Source: Shimia ponticola (GTDB lineage: Bacteria > Pseudomonadota > Alphaproteobacteria > Rhodobacterales > Rhodobacteraceae). From it: DNA of 64,000 nucleotides. The notes below the pieces were generated by a model. That model saw nothing but the letters and a program-made list of their open reading frames with translations. It was not told where the DNA came from and did no database searches. Made by a program: the position numbers and the translations under genes. Shown here one piece after another: positions 45,848-55,852 of the stretch. The first letter of the stretch is position 1; each line of letters begins with the position of its first letter. The DNA lies in assembly GCF_007995215.1 (NCBI RefSeq), contig NZ_VCDK01000006.1, positions 124,001 through 188,000 on the forward strand, in the 5' to 3' direction.

Positions 45848-45870
45848 GGGTGCGCGCCGGGCACGCACCC
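45848..45870 (-). terminator. Hairpin between sucD and the exported-protein gene
   Basis: GGGTGCG (45848-45854) pairs with CGCACCC (45864-45870) around a nine-base loop. There is no clear T-tract, so it could be a weak terminator or a processing site that lowers downstream expression or stabilises sucCD mRNA. Confidence 0.45.
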
Positions 45871-45881
45871 AACCAGTTTGG

Positions 45882-46763
45882 TTAACCGATGGCCTTGAGC
45901 ACGGCTTCGCCAAGCGTCGCGGGGCTATCTGCGACCACGATACCGGCCGACTTCATGGCTTCGATCTTGTCCTCTGCGCCGCCTTTGCCGCCCGCAACGA
46001 TGGCACCAGCATGGCCCATGCGACGTCCGGGAGGGGCCGTGCGGCCCGCGATGAAGCCCGCCGTTGGTTTCCAGCGGCCTTTCTTCTTTTGCTCGGCCAG
46101 GAATTCAGCGGCTTCTTCTTCCGCAGAACCACCGATTTCGCCGATCATGATGATCGACTGCGTTTCATCGTCGTCGAGGAACATGTCGAGCACGTCGATA
46201 TGTTCGGTCCCTTTGATCGGGTCGCCGCCGATGCCTACAGCCGTGGATTGGCCCAGACCGATATCGGCGGTTTGCTTCACCGCCTCATAGGTCAGCGTAC
46301 CGGAGCGGGACACAACGCCCACCGAGCCACGCTTGTGGATGTGGCCCGGCATGATGCCGATTTTGCAGGCGTCCGGTGTGATGACACCGGGGCAGTTGGG
46401 GCCGATCAGACGCGATTTGCTGTCGATCAGCGCGCGCTTCACCCGCATCATGTCGAGCACCGGGATGCCTTCGGTGATGCAGACGATCAGCTCCATCTCG
46501 GCGTCGATGGCTTCAAGGATCGAGTCCGCCGCGAATGGGGGCGGCACGTAGATGACCGATGCGTTGGCTTCGGTCACGGCTTTCGCCTCGTGCACCGAGT
46601 TGAAGACCGGCAGGTCCAGGTGGGTCGTGCCGCCTTTGCCCGGCGTCACGCCGCCGACCATTTTGGTCCCGTAGGCGATAGCCTGTTCAGAGTGGAATGT
46701 GCCCTGCGAGCCGGTCAGACCCTGACAGATTACTTTGGTGTTTTCGTCGATAAGAACAGCCAT
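45882..46763 (-). CDS. sucD: Succinyl-CoA synthetase alpha subunit
   Basis: A 293-residue subunit. CoA-binding N-terminus with [18 protein letters not shown] and [42 protein letters not shown], and the phosphohistidine in [15 protein letters not shown]. With SucC it converts succinyl-CoA to succinate with nucleotide triphosphate formation. Starts five bases after the sucC stop. Confidence 0.97.
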   Translation of the reverse strand: MAVLIDENTKVICQGLTGSQGTFHSEQAIAYGTKMVGGVTPGKGGTTHLDLPVFNSVHEAKAVTEANASVIYVPPPFAADSILEAIDAEMELIVCITEGIPVLDMMRVKRALIDSKSRLIGPNCPGVITPDACKIGIMPGHIHKRGSVGVVSRSGTLTYEAVKQTADIGLGQSTAVGIGGDPIKGTEHIDVLDMFLDDDETQSIIMIGEIGGSAEEEAAEFLAEQKKKGRWKPTAGFIAGRTAPPGRRMGHAGAIVAGGKGGAEDKIEAMKSAGIVVADSPATLGEAVLKAIG

Positions 46764-46768
46764 CTGTC

Positions 46769-47962
46769 TTAGCCCTTCACTGCTTTTACGATTTTCTCGG
46801 CGCCGTCCGACAGGTTGTCGGCTGCGATGACGTTCAGGCCGGAGGTGTTGATGATCTCTTTGCCTTTCTCGACGTTCGTGCCTTCAAGGCGCACGACGAG
46901 CGGGACCTGTAGACCTACCTCTTTCACCGCGGCAACCACGCCTTCGGCGATGACGTCACAGCGCATGATGCCGCCGAAGATGTTGACGAGGATGCCTTTG
47001 ACGTTGGGGTCCGAGGTGATGATCTTGAACGCTTCGGTCACCTTCTCTTTGGTCGCGCCGCCGCCCACGTCGAGGAAGTTGGCAGGTTCGGCACCATAAA
47101 GCTTGATGATATCCATTGTCGCCATGGCCAGGCCCGCGCCGTTGACCATGCAGCCGATTTCACCGTCCAGAGCGATGTAGTTGAGGTCGTATTTCGAGGC
47201 CTCAAGCTCTTTGGGGTCTTCTTCGGTTGTGTCGCGCAGCTCGGCGATATCCGCGTGGCGGTAGACGGCGTTGCCGTCAAAGCCGACTTTGGCGTCGAGC
47301 ACTTTCAGCGAGCCCGCGTCGGTGATGATCAGCGGGTTGATCTCGAGCATCTCCATGTCTTTTTCCATGAAGGCTTTGTAGAGGATGCCCATCAGCTTCA
47401 CGCATTCTTTGACCTGAGCACCCTTGAGACCCAGCGAGAATGCAACGCGGCGGCCGTGGTATGGCTGATAGCCGGTGGCCGGATCGACAGAGAAGGACAG
47501 GATTTTCTCTGGGGTCGCGGCGGCGACCTCTTCGATGTCCATGCCGCCTTCGGTCGAACAGACGAAGGACACACGAGATGTCACGCGGTCGACGAGCAGC
47601 GCCAGATACATCTCGGTCTCGATACCGGAGCCGTCTTCGATGTAGATGCGGTTGACCTGTTTGCCTGCAGGACCGGTCTGGTGCGTGACCAATGTGCGAC
47701 CGAGCATCTTCTTGGCTTCTTCAGCGGCTTCTTCGACCGACTTGGCCAAACGAACGCCGCCCTTTTCACCAGCATCAGCTTCTTTGAAGGACCCTTTACC
47801 GCGTCCGCCCGCGTGGATTTGCGCCTTCACAACCCAAAGCGGGCCGTCCATTTCGCCGGCTGCGGTTTTGGCGTCTTCGGCCTTCAGGACCACGCGACCA
47901 TCGGAGACAGGAGCCCCGTAGCTGCGCAGTAGGGCCTTGGCCTGATACTCGTGGATATTCAT
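46769..47962 (-). CDS. sucC: Succinyl-CoA synthetase beta subunit (ADP-forming)
   Basis: A 397-residue ATP-grasp subunit. [16 protein letters not shown] is the family N-terminus, [19 protein letters not shown] the nucleotide-binding loop, [10 protein letters not shown] the metal site and [17 protein letters not shown] the C-terminal CoA-ligase domain. First gene of the sucCD pair. Its 103-bp-upstream region holds two TGTGATCACA palindromes 21 bp apart, so it likely has its own regulated promoter separate from mdh. Confidence 0.97.
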   Translation of the reverse strand: MNIHEYQAKALLRSYGAPVSDGRVVLKAEDAKTAAGEMDGPLWVVKAQIHAGGRGKGSFKEADAGEKGGVRLAKSVEEAAEEAKKMLGRTLVTHQTGPAGKQVNRIYIEDGSGIETEMYLALLVDRVTSRVSFVCSTEGGMDIEEVAAATPEKILSFSVDPATGYQPYHGRRVAFSLGLKGAQVKECVKLMGILYKAFMEKDMEMLEINPLIITDAGSLKVLDAKVGFDGNAVYRHADIAELRDTTEEDPKELEASKYDLNYIALDGEIGCMVNGAGLAMATMDIIKLYGAEPANFLDVGGGATKEKVTEAFKIITSDPNVKGILVNIFGGIMRCDVIAEGVVAAVKEVGLQVPLVVRLEGTNVEKGKEIINTSGLNVIAADNLSDGAEKIVKAVKG

Positions 47963-48060
47963 AAGAAATGTCCCAATCGCTGGTGTCTTTTCCGCACAAT
48001 GCCTCCTTGTCAGATGGAATTAGAGGGCTAAAGCGTCGCACCCGCCGAAAAACGCACATT

Positions 48061-48091
48061 TGTGATCACACCTAGAAAAAGTGTGATCACA
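48061..48091. promoter_or_regulatory. Paired TGTGATCACA operators upstream of sucC
   Basis: Two perfect ten-base palindromes TGTGATCACA at 48061-48070 and 48082-48091, centres 21 bp apart (two helical turns), about 100 bases upstream of the sucC start. The spacing is identical to the pair upstream of sdhC. Which protein binds is not known; the GntR/FCD regulator at 1.8 kb is a candidate because its own start carries the same core. Confidence 0.7.
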
Positions 48092-48142
48092 AAATTACGC
48101 AATGTGATGCAGCCTTGGGGGAATCGCGGCGGGTTAAGGCCG

Positions 48143-49039
48143 CTAGAACGTCAGGAATTCAACGTCTTTCCGCGACTTTAGTCGTGCAAGGTCCTCGGAG
48201 TACCGCGCGTTCAGCAGGTCGCGCTGTTCGTCAGACCATAGCGAAATCGCTGGATTTTCGGTGGTCACAGGAAACGCCTGAGCCACCGCTTCGGCCATGT
48301 CTTGCGCTCCGGAACGGAGGTTTTTGAAGTCGGTATAGGGATGAACGGCCAAAAGGGCGGTCACCGCATCGCGTGACAGCGACACCCGGTAGTCAGCCTC
48401 TGGCAGACCGGTCTGAAACATGTCGCGTGACGATCCTGACAAGCTGGCCAGGATGTCAGCCTCGTGCGTGCGGTAATCCTCGTGTTGCCACATGACGATC
48501 TTGGCGGCCGGGCAAATCGCGCGAACGCGATCGACAAAGGAGGGCCATCTCAGGTGGTCTTCGGCCAGAAACGTGCCAAGCGCGCGGGCCGGTTGGTCAA
48601 AGCGCGCGCGGACGGCTTCGGAATAGGCGGAGTCAAAGAATTTGTCGTATCGCCGGACGGCAAGGAACACGGTCAGATCGCGCTCTGAAAAGACTCGGGC
48701 CAACAGCGTCAGACGCCGTTCCAGTTGTGCATATCCGCCATCACCCGGGATCAACGTGTGGCGCGACACTCCAACGGCATTTTCAAACGACAGGACCAGG
48801 CGGTCATGCTGCCATTCCTCTTGGTCGAGGCGCGGCGCGATGTGTTCATATGCTTCGTCCAACGAAATCCGACCTAGACCGGCACCCTGAAGTTTTCCTT
48901 TGAACAGCCGCGAAATCTGTTTGACCGAGCGGTAGCCTATCCCGGCTTGCTCCAGATCGTCGGTTTTGGTGCCGAGGCAGGCCTGAATGCGGGTCGTTGC
49001 CGTTTTGTGCGGGCCAATATGGAAATGCACGGATTTCAT
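48143..49039 (-). CDS. Sulfotransferase-like protein (GPHKTATT type)
   Basis: A 298-residue protein. The N-terminal VHFHIGPHKTATTRIQACL is the P-loop-like phosphosulfate-binding motif seen in a branch of sulfotransferase-like proteins common in Rhodobacterales. FLAVRRYDKFFDSAYSEAVR resembles the 3'-phosphate region, with Arg and Ser. Activity and acceptor unknown. It is located between sucC and a methyltransferase, interrupting the usual mdh-sucC order. No signal peptide. Confidence 0.72.
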   Translation of the reverse strand: MKSVHFHIGPHKTATTRIQACLGTKTDDLEQAGIGYRSVKQISRLFKGKLQGAGLGRISLDEAYEHIAPRLDQEEWQHDRLVLSFENAVGVSRHTLIPGDGGYAQLERRLTLLARVFSERDLTVFLAVRRYDKFFDSAYSEAVRARFDQPARALGTFLAEDHLRWPSFVDRVRAICPAAKIVMWQHEDYRTHEADILASLSGSSRDMFQTGLPEADYRVSLSRDAVTALLAVHPYTDFKNLRSGAQDMAEAVAQAFPVTTENPAISLWSDEQRDLLNARYSEDLARLKSRKDVEFLTF

Positions 49040-49122
49040 AGGTGGTGCCTACCCCGAGGCGTTGTTTGGGGAAAGGATGAAAGCATACTCATCGTGACTT
49101 CAGTCCCCGATTGGCTGGCATC

Positions 49123-49800
49123 CTATTGCGTGAGGCGCGCCTTGACCATCAACTGTCCGCGTTCATGACCCCAATCGCCGACAAAGTCGCAGTGCCACCC
49201 CGAGTTTGCCGCGATCTCGGCAATAGTGGACTGCGGGTAGCGATAGGTCTTGTTCGCGTGGCTTGGGCCGTCGGGGCGCATTTCTTCCCCTTCGTGGTAG
49301 GTGAAGAACAGCACACTCTCCGGGCCTGCGACCTTGGCAAGGTTTGTCAGGCACAAAGAGATATCGTCAGGTGTCAGATGCGTGAACAGGGACTGCGCGA
49401 TGGCCATGTCGAATTCGGGCACAAATCCGAAGTCAAAGTCATAACCATACCCAAAGCGGGCTTGCTTAAAGGTCGCGATATCGTAGAGCATTTCCTGCTC
49501 TAGCCCGGCTTGGACAAGGGCTGGTTCAGCCTCCAAACCAAAGTAGTTGCCGGTGTTAAGCATGGGGATCAGCCACTGAGCCAACCGCAGGCTGCCGCAG
49601 GCGATATCCAGGAATTTGTGATCCGGACGCAAACCTTGGCTGACGAGGTAATGGTACTGACGCTTGCCGATGCCGTACCAGATTTGTGGGCCATGCCCGC
49701 CGACATAGGCTCGGTGGCCGATGGCCTTGATCCGGTCAGGGGCATCAAGGTTGATCCAGTCTTCCCGCTTCAGCTTGGGTTTGTTCGGTCCGTCGACCAT
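49123..49800 (-). CDS. Class I SAM-dependent methyltransferase
   Basis: A 225-residue protein. Motif I is KFLDIACGSLRLAQWLIP, with the acidic residue of motif II in NYFGLEAEP and FDMAIAQSLFTHLTPDDI as motif IV region. The HEGEEMRPDGPSHANKTYRY segment probably shapes the acceptor site. The family resembles methyltransferases found near polysaccharide genes. It lies directly downstream of mdh, beyond a terminator-like hairpin, and next to the GPHKTATT sulfotransferase-like gene, so the pair may modify one compound. Confidence 0.8.
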   Translation of the reverse strand: MVDGPNKPKLKREDWINLDAPDRIKAIGHRAYVGGHGPQIWYGIGKRQYHYLVSQGLRPDHKFLDIACGSLRLAQWLIPMLNTGNYFGLEAEPALVQAGLEQEMLYDIATFKQARFGYGYDFDFGFVPEFDMAIAQSLFTHLTPDDISLCLTNLAKVAGPESVLFFTYHEGEEMRPDGPSHANKTYRYPQSTIAEIAANSGWHCDFVGDWGHERGQLMVKARLTQ

Positions 49801-49828
49801 GATCTGTCCCCGAAGTTGCCCTGAAAAC

Positions 49829-49864
49829 GCAAAAGCGCGCCGGATCGGACCGACGCGCTTTCGA
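49829..49864 (-). terminator. Terminator-like hairpin after mdh
   Basis: On the minus strand AAAGCGCG and CGCGCTTTT form a seven- to eight-pair stem around a 14-base loop, followed by TTGCGTTTT. It lies about 30 bases past the mdh stop. Confidence 0.65.
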
Positions 49865-49892
49865 CGATGTCAAATTGTCAGCAGTGACGCAA

Positions 49893-51751
<1,859 letters not shown>

Positions 51752-51765
51752 GACGGAGGGAAAGT

Positions 51766-51822
51766 GGGGGCGTTGCCCCCGGCGCATGCGCGCCTCCCCC
51801 GAGTATTTTGGGAAAGATGAAG
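51766..51822. repeat. GC-hairpin intergenic repeat, copy 2
   Basis: GGGGGC-GTT-GCCCCC, GGCGC-ATGC-GCGCC, then CCCCCGAGTATTTTGGGAAA and GATGAAG. It closely matches copy 1 near 37.1 kb, with a compensatory change in the second stem. It lies between two convergent genes, where it would act as a bidirectional terminator. Confidence 0.75.
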
Positions 51823-51827
51823 CCTGA

Positions 51828-52136
51828 TCAGGCGTCGTTGCCGGGGGTCGGTGCCGCATTGGCCAAGGCTTCGTAAGACATGCCTGAGGCAACAAGACAG
51901 GATTGGCCGTTGGGCATGGTCACGACGATCGACCAGCTTCCGGTGCCGTCATTGGCATAGGTTTCCACCACCGAATTATTGGCCGCAACGCCGACGGATT
52001 GCCGGGTTTCGCCGTACTTCGTCCCAAGCCGTTCGACGACCATTGCGCGATCTGCGCAGTTGGACTGGGCTTTTGCGCTTGTTGCGATGAAAAGGGCGGC
52101 GACGGCGACGGACAGGGCCATGAGGTTCAGTTTCAT
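51828..52136 (-). CDS. Small exported protein of unknown function
   Basis: A 102-residue protein with a clear signal peptide (MKLNLMALSVAVAALFIATS, cleavage at AKA-QSN). The mature part has two cysteines (SNCADRA and GQSCLVASG), likely disulfide-bonded. The sequence SNCADRAMVVERLGTKYGET and a beta-rich end TGSWSIVVTMPNG recall small Rhodobacterales periplasmic proteins of unknown role. AGGAAA precedes the ATG at 52136. Confidence 0.75.
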   Translation of the reverse strand: MKLNLMALSVAVAALFIATSAKAQSNCADRAMVVERLGTKYGETRQSVGVAANNSVVETYANDGTGSWSIVVTMPNGQSCLVASGMSYEALANAAPTPGNDA

Positions 52137-52364
52137 TTCGATTTCCTGTGTGCAGTGGCGGGGTAACTTGGCGGGAAGCCTGCGGACACAGGGTGTCATT
52201 CTGGTTAATGAAGCGGTCTATGAGGCGGAGGGGGGCGGCAAGGTTTCCGACTTTGGTGCTGCAATTGCGTAATTTCGCTGCGATGCGGCGCGAATTCTGT
52301 TGAACTATCTGCAAAGACTTGGCATTGGTCGCGCAAGAAAATTACTCGACGACTGGAATCTGCC

Positions 52365-53231
52365 ATGACGACCCGCCCTTACCGTTCGGTTCTCTACATC
52401 CCCGGCTCGAAAGAGCGCGCGCTGGAAAAGGCCAAGACCCTGGCGGTGGACGCGATCATCTTTGATCTGGAAGACGCAGTGGCGCCGGATGAAAAGGCCG
52501 CAGCGCGCGAGTTGCTGGCTCAGACCCTGACGGCAGGCGGCTACGGCGCGCGGGCGCAGATTGTGCGGATCAACGGGTTTGATACCGAATGGGGGGAGGA
52601 TGATCTGGCGACGATTGCCAAGGTCGGGCCAGAGGCGGTTTTGCTGCCCAAGGTGAACTCTGCAGCGGATATCGAGGATTTGGCCAAGCGTCTGGACTCC
52701 TTTCCCGAGGCCAAGGACACGCAAATCTGGGCGATGATGGAAACACCGCTTGGCGCACTGAACGCGCTCGAGATTGCACAGGCGCCGCGCATGGCGGGGT
52801 TTGTTATGGGCACCAATGACCTTGCCAAAGACCTCAATACCCGCGCGCGGGCAGACCGGGAACCCATGGTGACGGCGCTTGGTCTGTCCATGCTCGCGGC
52901 CCGGGCTGCCGGGATTGTCGCCGTGGATGGTGTCTATAACGCCTTCAAGGACGAAGATGGGCTCCGCGCGGAATGCAACCAAGGCCGAGACATGGGCTTT
53001 GACGGCAAAACGCTGATCCATCCGGCGCAGGTGGCCGTCGCGAATGATGTGTTCGCCCCTTCTGAGGCTGATGTCGATCTGGCCCGCCGTCAGATCGAGG
53101 CTTTCGATCAGGCCGTGGCCGACGGGCAGGGCGTGGCTGTTGTGGACGGCAAGATCGTCGAAAACTTGCATGTTGAAACCGCGCGCGCGACGCTGGCCAA
53201 AGCAGAGGCGATTGCTGCTTTGGAGGGCTAA
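52365..53231 (+). CDS. mcl2: (3S)-Malyl-CoA thioesterase (CitE/HpcH-like)
   Basis: A 288-residue CitE-family enzyme. SVLYIPGSKERALEKAKTLA at the N-terminus, AIIFDLEDAV (metal-binding acids), IWAMMETPLGALNA and AECNQGRDMGFDGKTLIHPA match Mcl2 of Rhodobacter, which hydrolyses malyl-CoA to malate in the ethylmalonyl-CoA pathway. It does not resemble the longer malyl-CoA lyase Mcl1. Metal is likely Mg. The stop overlaps the next start region (TAAATG), and the operon continues with nnrU, DUF1737 and mch, another ethylmalonyl-CoA gene. Confidence 0.9.
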   Translation: MTTRPYRSVLYIPGSKERALEKAKTLAVDAIIFDLEDAVAPDEKAAARELLAQTLTAGGYGARAQIVRINGFDTEWGEDDLATIAKVGPEAVLLPKVNSAADIEDLAKRLDSFPEAKDTQIWAMMETPLGALNALEIAQAPRMAGFVMGTNDLAKDLNTRARADREPMVTALGLSMLAARAAGIVAVDGVYNAFKDEDGLRAECNQGRDMGFDGKTLIHPAQVAVANDVFAPSEADVDLARRQIEAFDQAVADGQGVAVVDGKIVENLHVETARATLAKAEAIAALEG

Positions 53232-53789
53232 ATGACACTTCTTATTCTTGGGCTGATCCTGTGGTGGGCGGCCCACCTGTTCAAACGTGTAGCGCCGGAT
53301 ACGCGGGCAAAGCTGGGCGATCCGGGCAAAGGGCTCGTTGCCGGGCTGATCGTTGCATCGGTCGTGCTCATGGTAATTGGTTATCGTGGTGCGGATTTCA
53401 TCACGGTGTGGACCCCGCCACTTTGGGCGACCCATTTGAACAACCTCCTGATGCTGCTGGCATTCTACACTTATGGCGCAGGCGCGGCCAAAGGCGGGAA
53501 GGCATGGCTTGGCACGAAACTCCGTCATCCGCAGCAGACGGGCTTTGGGATCTGGGCGGTTGCGCACCTTCTGGTGAACGGAGACCTGGCGTCCATTGTC
53601 CTATTCGGCGGGCTGCTCTTGTGGTCGGTGGTGCAGGCCCGCGTGATCAATGCGCAAGAGGGACCATGGACCGCGCCCGAACGTGGGACGATGGCCACCG
53701 AAATCCGTCTGATTGTGATTGCCGTTATCCTTTATGCCATTATTGCAGGCATTCACATCTGGCTGGGCGTCTGGCCCTTTGGAGGATGA
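53232..53789 (+). CDS. NnrU family membrane protein
   Basis: A 185-residue protein with about five helices. WWAAHLFKRVAPDTRAKLGD at the first loop and HLLVNGDLASIVLFGGLLLW match the NnrU family, which was named in denitrification clusters and is related to the eukaryotic carotene-isomerase Z-ISO. Here it sits between two ethylmalonyl-CoA pathway genes and starts immediately after mcl2, so translation is coupled. No denitrification genes are near. Confidence 0.87.
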   Translation: MTLLILGLILWWAAHLFKRVAPDTRAKLGDPGKGLVAGLIVASVVLMVIGYRGADFITVWTPPLWATHLNNLLMLLAFYTYGAGAAKGGKAWLGTKLRHPQQTGFGIWAVAHLLVNGDLASIVLFGGLLLWSVVQARVINAQEGPWTAPERGTMATEIRLIVIAVILYAIIAGIHIWLGVWPFGG

Positions 53790-53793
53790 CAGG

Positions 53794-53997
53794 ATGATTG
53801 CCTACCGATTTCTGACAGCCGACGACACGTCGGAGTTTTGCCACAAGGTCACCAAGGCCCTCAACGAGGGTTGGTCGCTCTATGGTGATCCGACCTATGC
53901 CTATGACGCCACCGCTGGTGTCATGCGCTGCGGCCAGGCCGTGACCAAGGACGCGCCGGGTGACTATACGCCGGACACCAAGCTAGGAGAGCTTTGA
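53794..53997 (+). CDS. DUF1737 small protein
   Basis: A 67-residue DUF1737 protein: FCHKVTKALNEGWSLYGDPTYAYD is the diagnostic core (long helix, then WxLxGxP-type turn). AGGATGACAGG precedes the ATG at 53794, four bases after the nnrU stop. Function unknown; the family is a small standalone domain of secreted or cytosolic proteins. Position within the mcl2-mch operon suggests an accessory role. Confidence 0.83.
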   Translation: MIAYRFLTADDTSEFCHKVTKALNEGWSLYGDPTYAYDATAGVMRCGQAVTKDAPGDYTPDTKLGEL

Positions 53998-54000
53998 CCC

Positions 54001-55026
54001 ATGAAGACGAACGCGGGCCGTTTCTTTGAAGACTATTCGGTGGGTCAGGTGATCCGCCACGCGGTGCCGCGGACGGTGACCGAGGGGGAGCGCGCGCTTT
54101 ATCACGCGCTCTACCCTGCGCGTCATGCGCTGTACTCATCTGATCTGTTTGCGCAGAACTGTGGGTTGGATGCCTCGCCGCTCGATGATCTGGCGGCGTT
54201 TCACGTCGTCTTTGGAAAGACCGTGCCAGATGTGTCGCTAAACGCAGTGGCTAACCTGGGCTACGCAGAAGGCGTGTTCAAGAAGCCTGTTGAACTGGGC
54301 GACACGCTGCGCTCTGAATCAGAGGTGATTGGGGTCAAGCAGAACTCCAATGGCAAAACCGGGGTGGTCTGGGTGCGTACGCGCGGCCTGAACCAGATGG
54401 ACGAAGAGGTCATGTCCTATGTCCGCTGGGTCATGGTGCGCAAAGGCAATGTCGATGCGCCACCGCCAGAGGCCGTTGTGCCCGATCTGGCCAAGGTTGT
54501 GCCTGCCGAAGATCTCGTGATCCCAGAGGGCCTGACCTTTGACGGCTATGACTTCGAACTCGCAGGCGAACCGCACCGTTGGGGCGACTACGAAGTTGGC
54601 GAAGTGATCGACCATGTCGATGGCGTGACCATCGAAGAGGCCGAGCATATGATGGCCACGCGCCTGTGGCAGAACACGGCCAAGGTGCATTTCGACGCGA
54701 CCCACCGCGAAGATGGCAAGCGACTGATCTATGGTGGTCACGTGATTTCGATGGCGCGGACGCTGTCGTTCAACGGGCTGGCCAATGCGCAGATGATCGT
54801 TGCGATCAACGCAGGCGCGCATGCGAATCCGTGCTTTGCAGGCGATACCGTGCGGGCGTGGACCGAAGTTTTGGATAAGGCCGAGGTTGCCCCGGGTATT
54901 GGCGCGCTGCGCCTGCGGCTGGTGGCGACAAAAGGTCCGAAAGCCGGTGAATTGCGCGGTGAGGATGGCAAGTACCTTCCTGGTGTTTTGCTGGATCTCG
55001 ACTACTGGGCATTGATCCCTGTTTAG
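54001..55026 (+). CDS. mch: Mesaconyl-CoA (C1) hydratase, MaoC-type
   Basis: A 341-residue double hot-dog enzyme. The first half starts NAGRFFEDYSVGQVIRHAVP, and the second has RWGDYEVGEVIDHVDGVTIE and the catalytic-like VHFDATHREDGKRLIYGGHV. It matches Mch of the ethylmalonyl-CoA pathway, which interconverts mesaconyl-C1-CoA and beta-methylmalyl-CoA. It begins three bases after DUF1737. A terminator follows at 55032-55058. Together with Mcl2 this places acetyl-CoA assimilation genes beside the TCA block. Confidence 0.92.
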   Translation: MKTNAGRFFEDYSVGQVIRHAVPRTVTEGERALYHALYPARHALYSSDLFAQNCGLDASPLDDLAAFHVVFGKTVPDVSLNAVANLGYAEGVFKKPVELGDTLRSESEVIGVKQNSNGKTGVVWVRTRGLNQMDEEVMSYVRWVMVRKGNVDAPPPEAVVPDLAKVVPAEDLVIPEGLTFDGYDFELAGEPHRWGDYEVGEVIDHVDGVTIEEAEHMMATRLWQNTAKVHFDATHREDGKRLIYGGHVISMARTLSFNGLANAQMIVAINAGAHANPCFAGDTVRAWTEVLDKAEVAPGIGALRLRLVATKGPKAGELRGEDGKYLPGVLLDLDYWALIPV

Positions 55027-55031
55027 GCGCG

Positions 55032-55058
55032 AAAGCCCCGCTTTTGGCGAGGCTTTTT
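55032..55058 (+). terminator. Rho-independent terminator after mch
   Basis: AAAGCC at 55032-55037 pairs with GGCTTT at 55051-55056, extended by CGC/GCG inside, and a run of five T follows. Six bases past the mch stop. Confidence 0.82.
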
Positions 55059-55200
55059 GGTCACGGCGGGGACACGCCCGCTCACGTTTTCGTATGGGTA
55101 CATTTGGTCGCGGAACCATCCGTTGAGCAGGTAAGTTTGCACACCAAGTTCATCAGCAGACTTGGTCCGCAGAACCAAACTTATCCTAACGGAGGACGTT

Positions 55201-55641
55201 ATGACGACTTTTTCGACGAACACCTTCGTGCAAACGGGCAGAAACATTCTGCCCGCGATCACGATGCCCTGGGCGCATTGGTTTCTGCGCCTGCCACTGG
55301 CCGCAATCATTGCGAACCAGGGCTTTATGAAATTCCCGGAGATGGCCGAGCAAGCCGCCGGTAACGGACTGCCCTTGTGGCTCTTTGCAATGGCCGCTTT
55401 CGGCGAAGTTCTGGCTGCCGCTGGCCTGATCATCGGCGGTGCTGTGAAGTCCTTTAATGCCACAGGTCTGATCAAGATCGGTGGCGATGTGATCACACGT
55501 CTGTCGGGCTTCGCCATCACAGCGGTGGTCGCTGGCGTGATCTACATGTTCTATTGGGGCGGCGGCTTCTACGCGATGCAGTATCACTTGCTGCTTCTTG
55601 CCGGCGGTCTGTTCTTCATGCTGCGGGGCAACCGCAGCTGA
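55201..55641 (+). CDS. DoxX family membrane protein
   Basis: A 146-residue protein with four helices (residues about 25-45, 58-80, 96-118, 123-140). RLPLAAIIANQGFMKFPEMA and FGEVLAAAGLIIGG match DoxX. ATG at 55201 has GGAGG eight bases upstream. DoxX proteins are linked to redox or thiosulfate metabolism in some organisms, but this one is uncharacterised. A strong terminator follows. Its coding sequence contains one isolated TGTGATCACA at 55488-55497. Confidence 0.83.
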   Translation: MTTFSTNTFVQTGRNILPAITMPWAHWFLRLPLAAIIANQGFMKFPEMAEQAAGNGLPLWLFAMAAFGEVLAAAGLIIGGAVKSFNATGLIKIGGDVITRLSGFAITAVVAGVIYMFYWGGGFYAMQYHLLLLAGGLFFMLRGNRS

Positions 55642-55670
55642 TCGCAAAAGTCCCAAGAAACAATACTCCA

Positions 55671-55697
55671 AAGGCCCGCAATCGCTGCGGGCCTTTT
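55671..55697 (+). terminator. Rho-independent terminator after DoxX
   Basis: A ten-pair stem AAGGCCCGCA/TGCGGGCCTT with loop ATCGC, followed by TTTT. It ends right where the first sdh operator palindrome begins, isolating sdh from DoxX transcription. Confidence 0.92.
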
Positions 55698-55728
55698 CGT
55701 GATCACGGTTGTGGTTACTGTGATCACA
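55698..55728. promoter_or_regulatory. Paired GTGATCAC operators upstream of sdhC
   Basis: CGTGATCACG at 55698-55707 and TGTGATCACA at 55719-55728, centres 21 bp apart, about 125 bases before the sdhC start. Core and spacing are the same as upstream of sucC. A further single copy lies in DoxX, 210 bp from the first (centre to centre). Confidence 0.7.
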
Positions 55729-55852
55729 ATGGCCAAGATTCCGCCTAGCTGCGCCAAATCATCGCGATTTCCGAGTGGCCCGACGCGTGACTCAGACCTA
55801 ACCTTCTGGTTCAAGAGCATAACTGTCACTGACTAAGCTAGGAGCCGCAGCC

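Noticed and set aside
48061-48091. CRP/FNR binding site upstream of sucC
   Set aside because: TGTGATCACA has the half-site letters of CRP but lacks the six-base spacer, so two compact palindromes are the better reading.
53232-53789. Denitrification locus because of NnrU
   Set aside because: No nitrite, nitric oxide or nitrous oxide reductase gene is in the window; neighbours are ethylmalonyl-CoA pathway genes.
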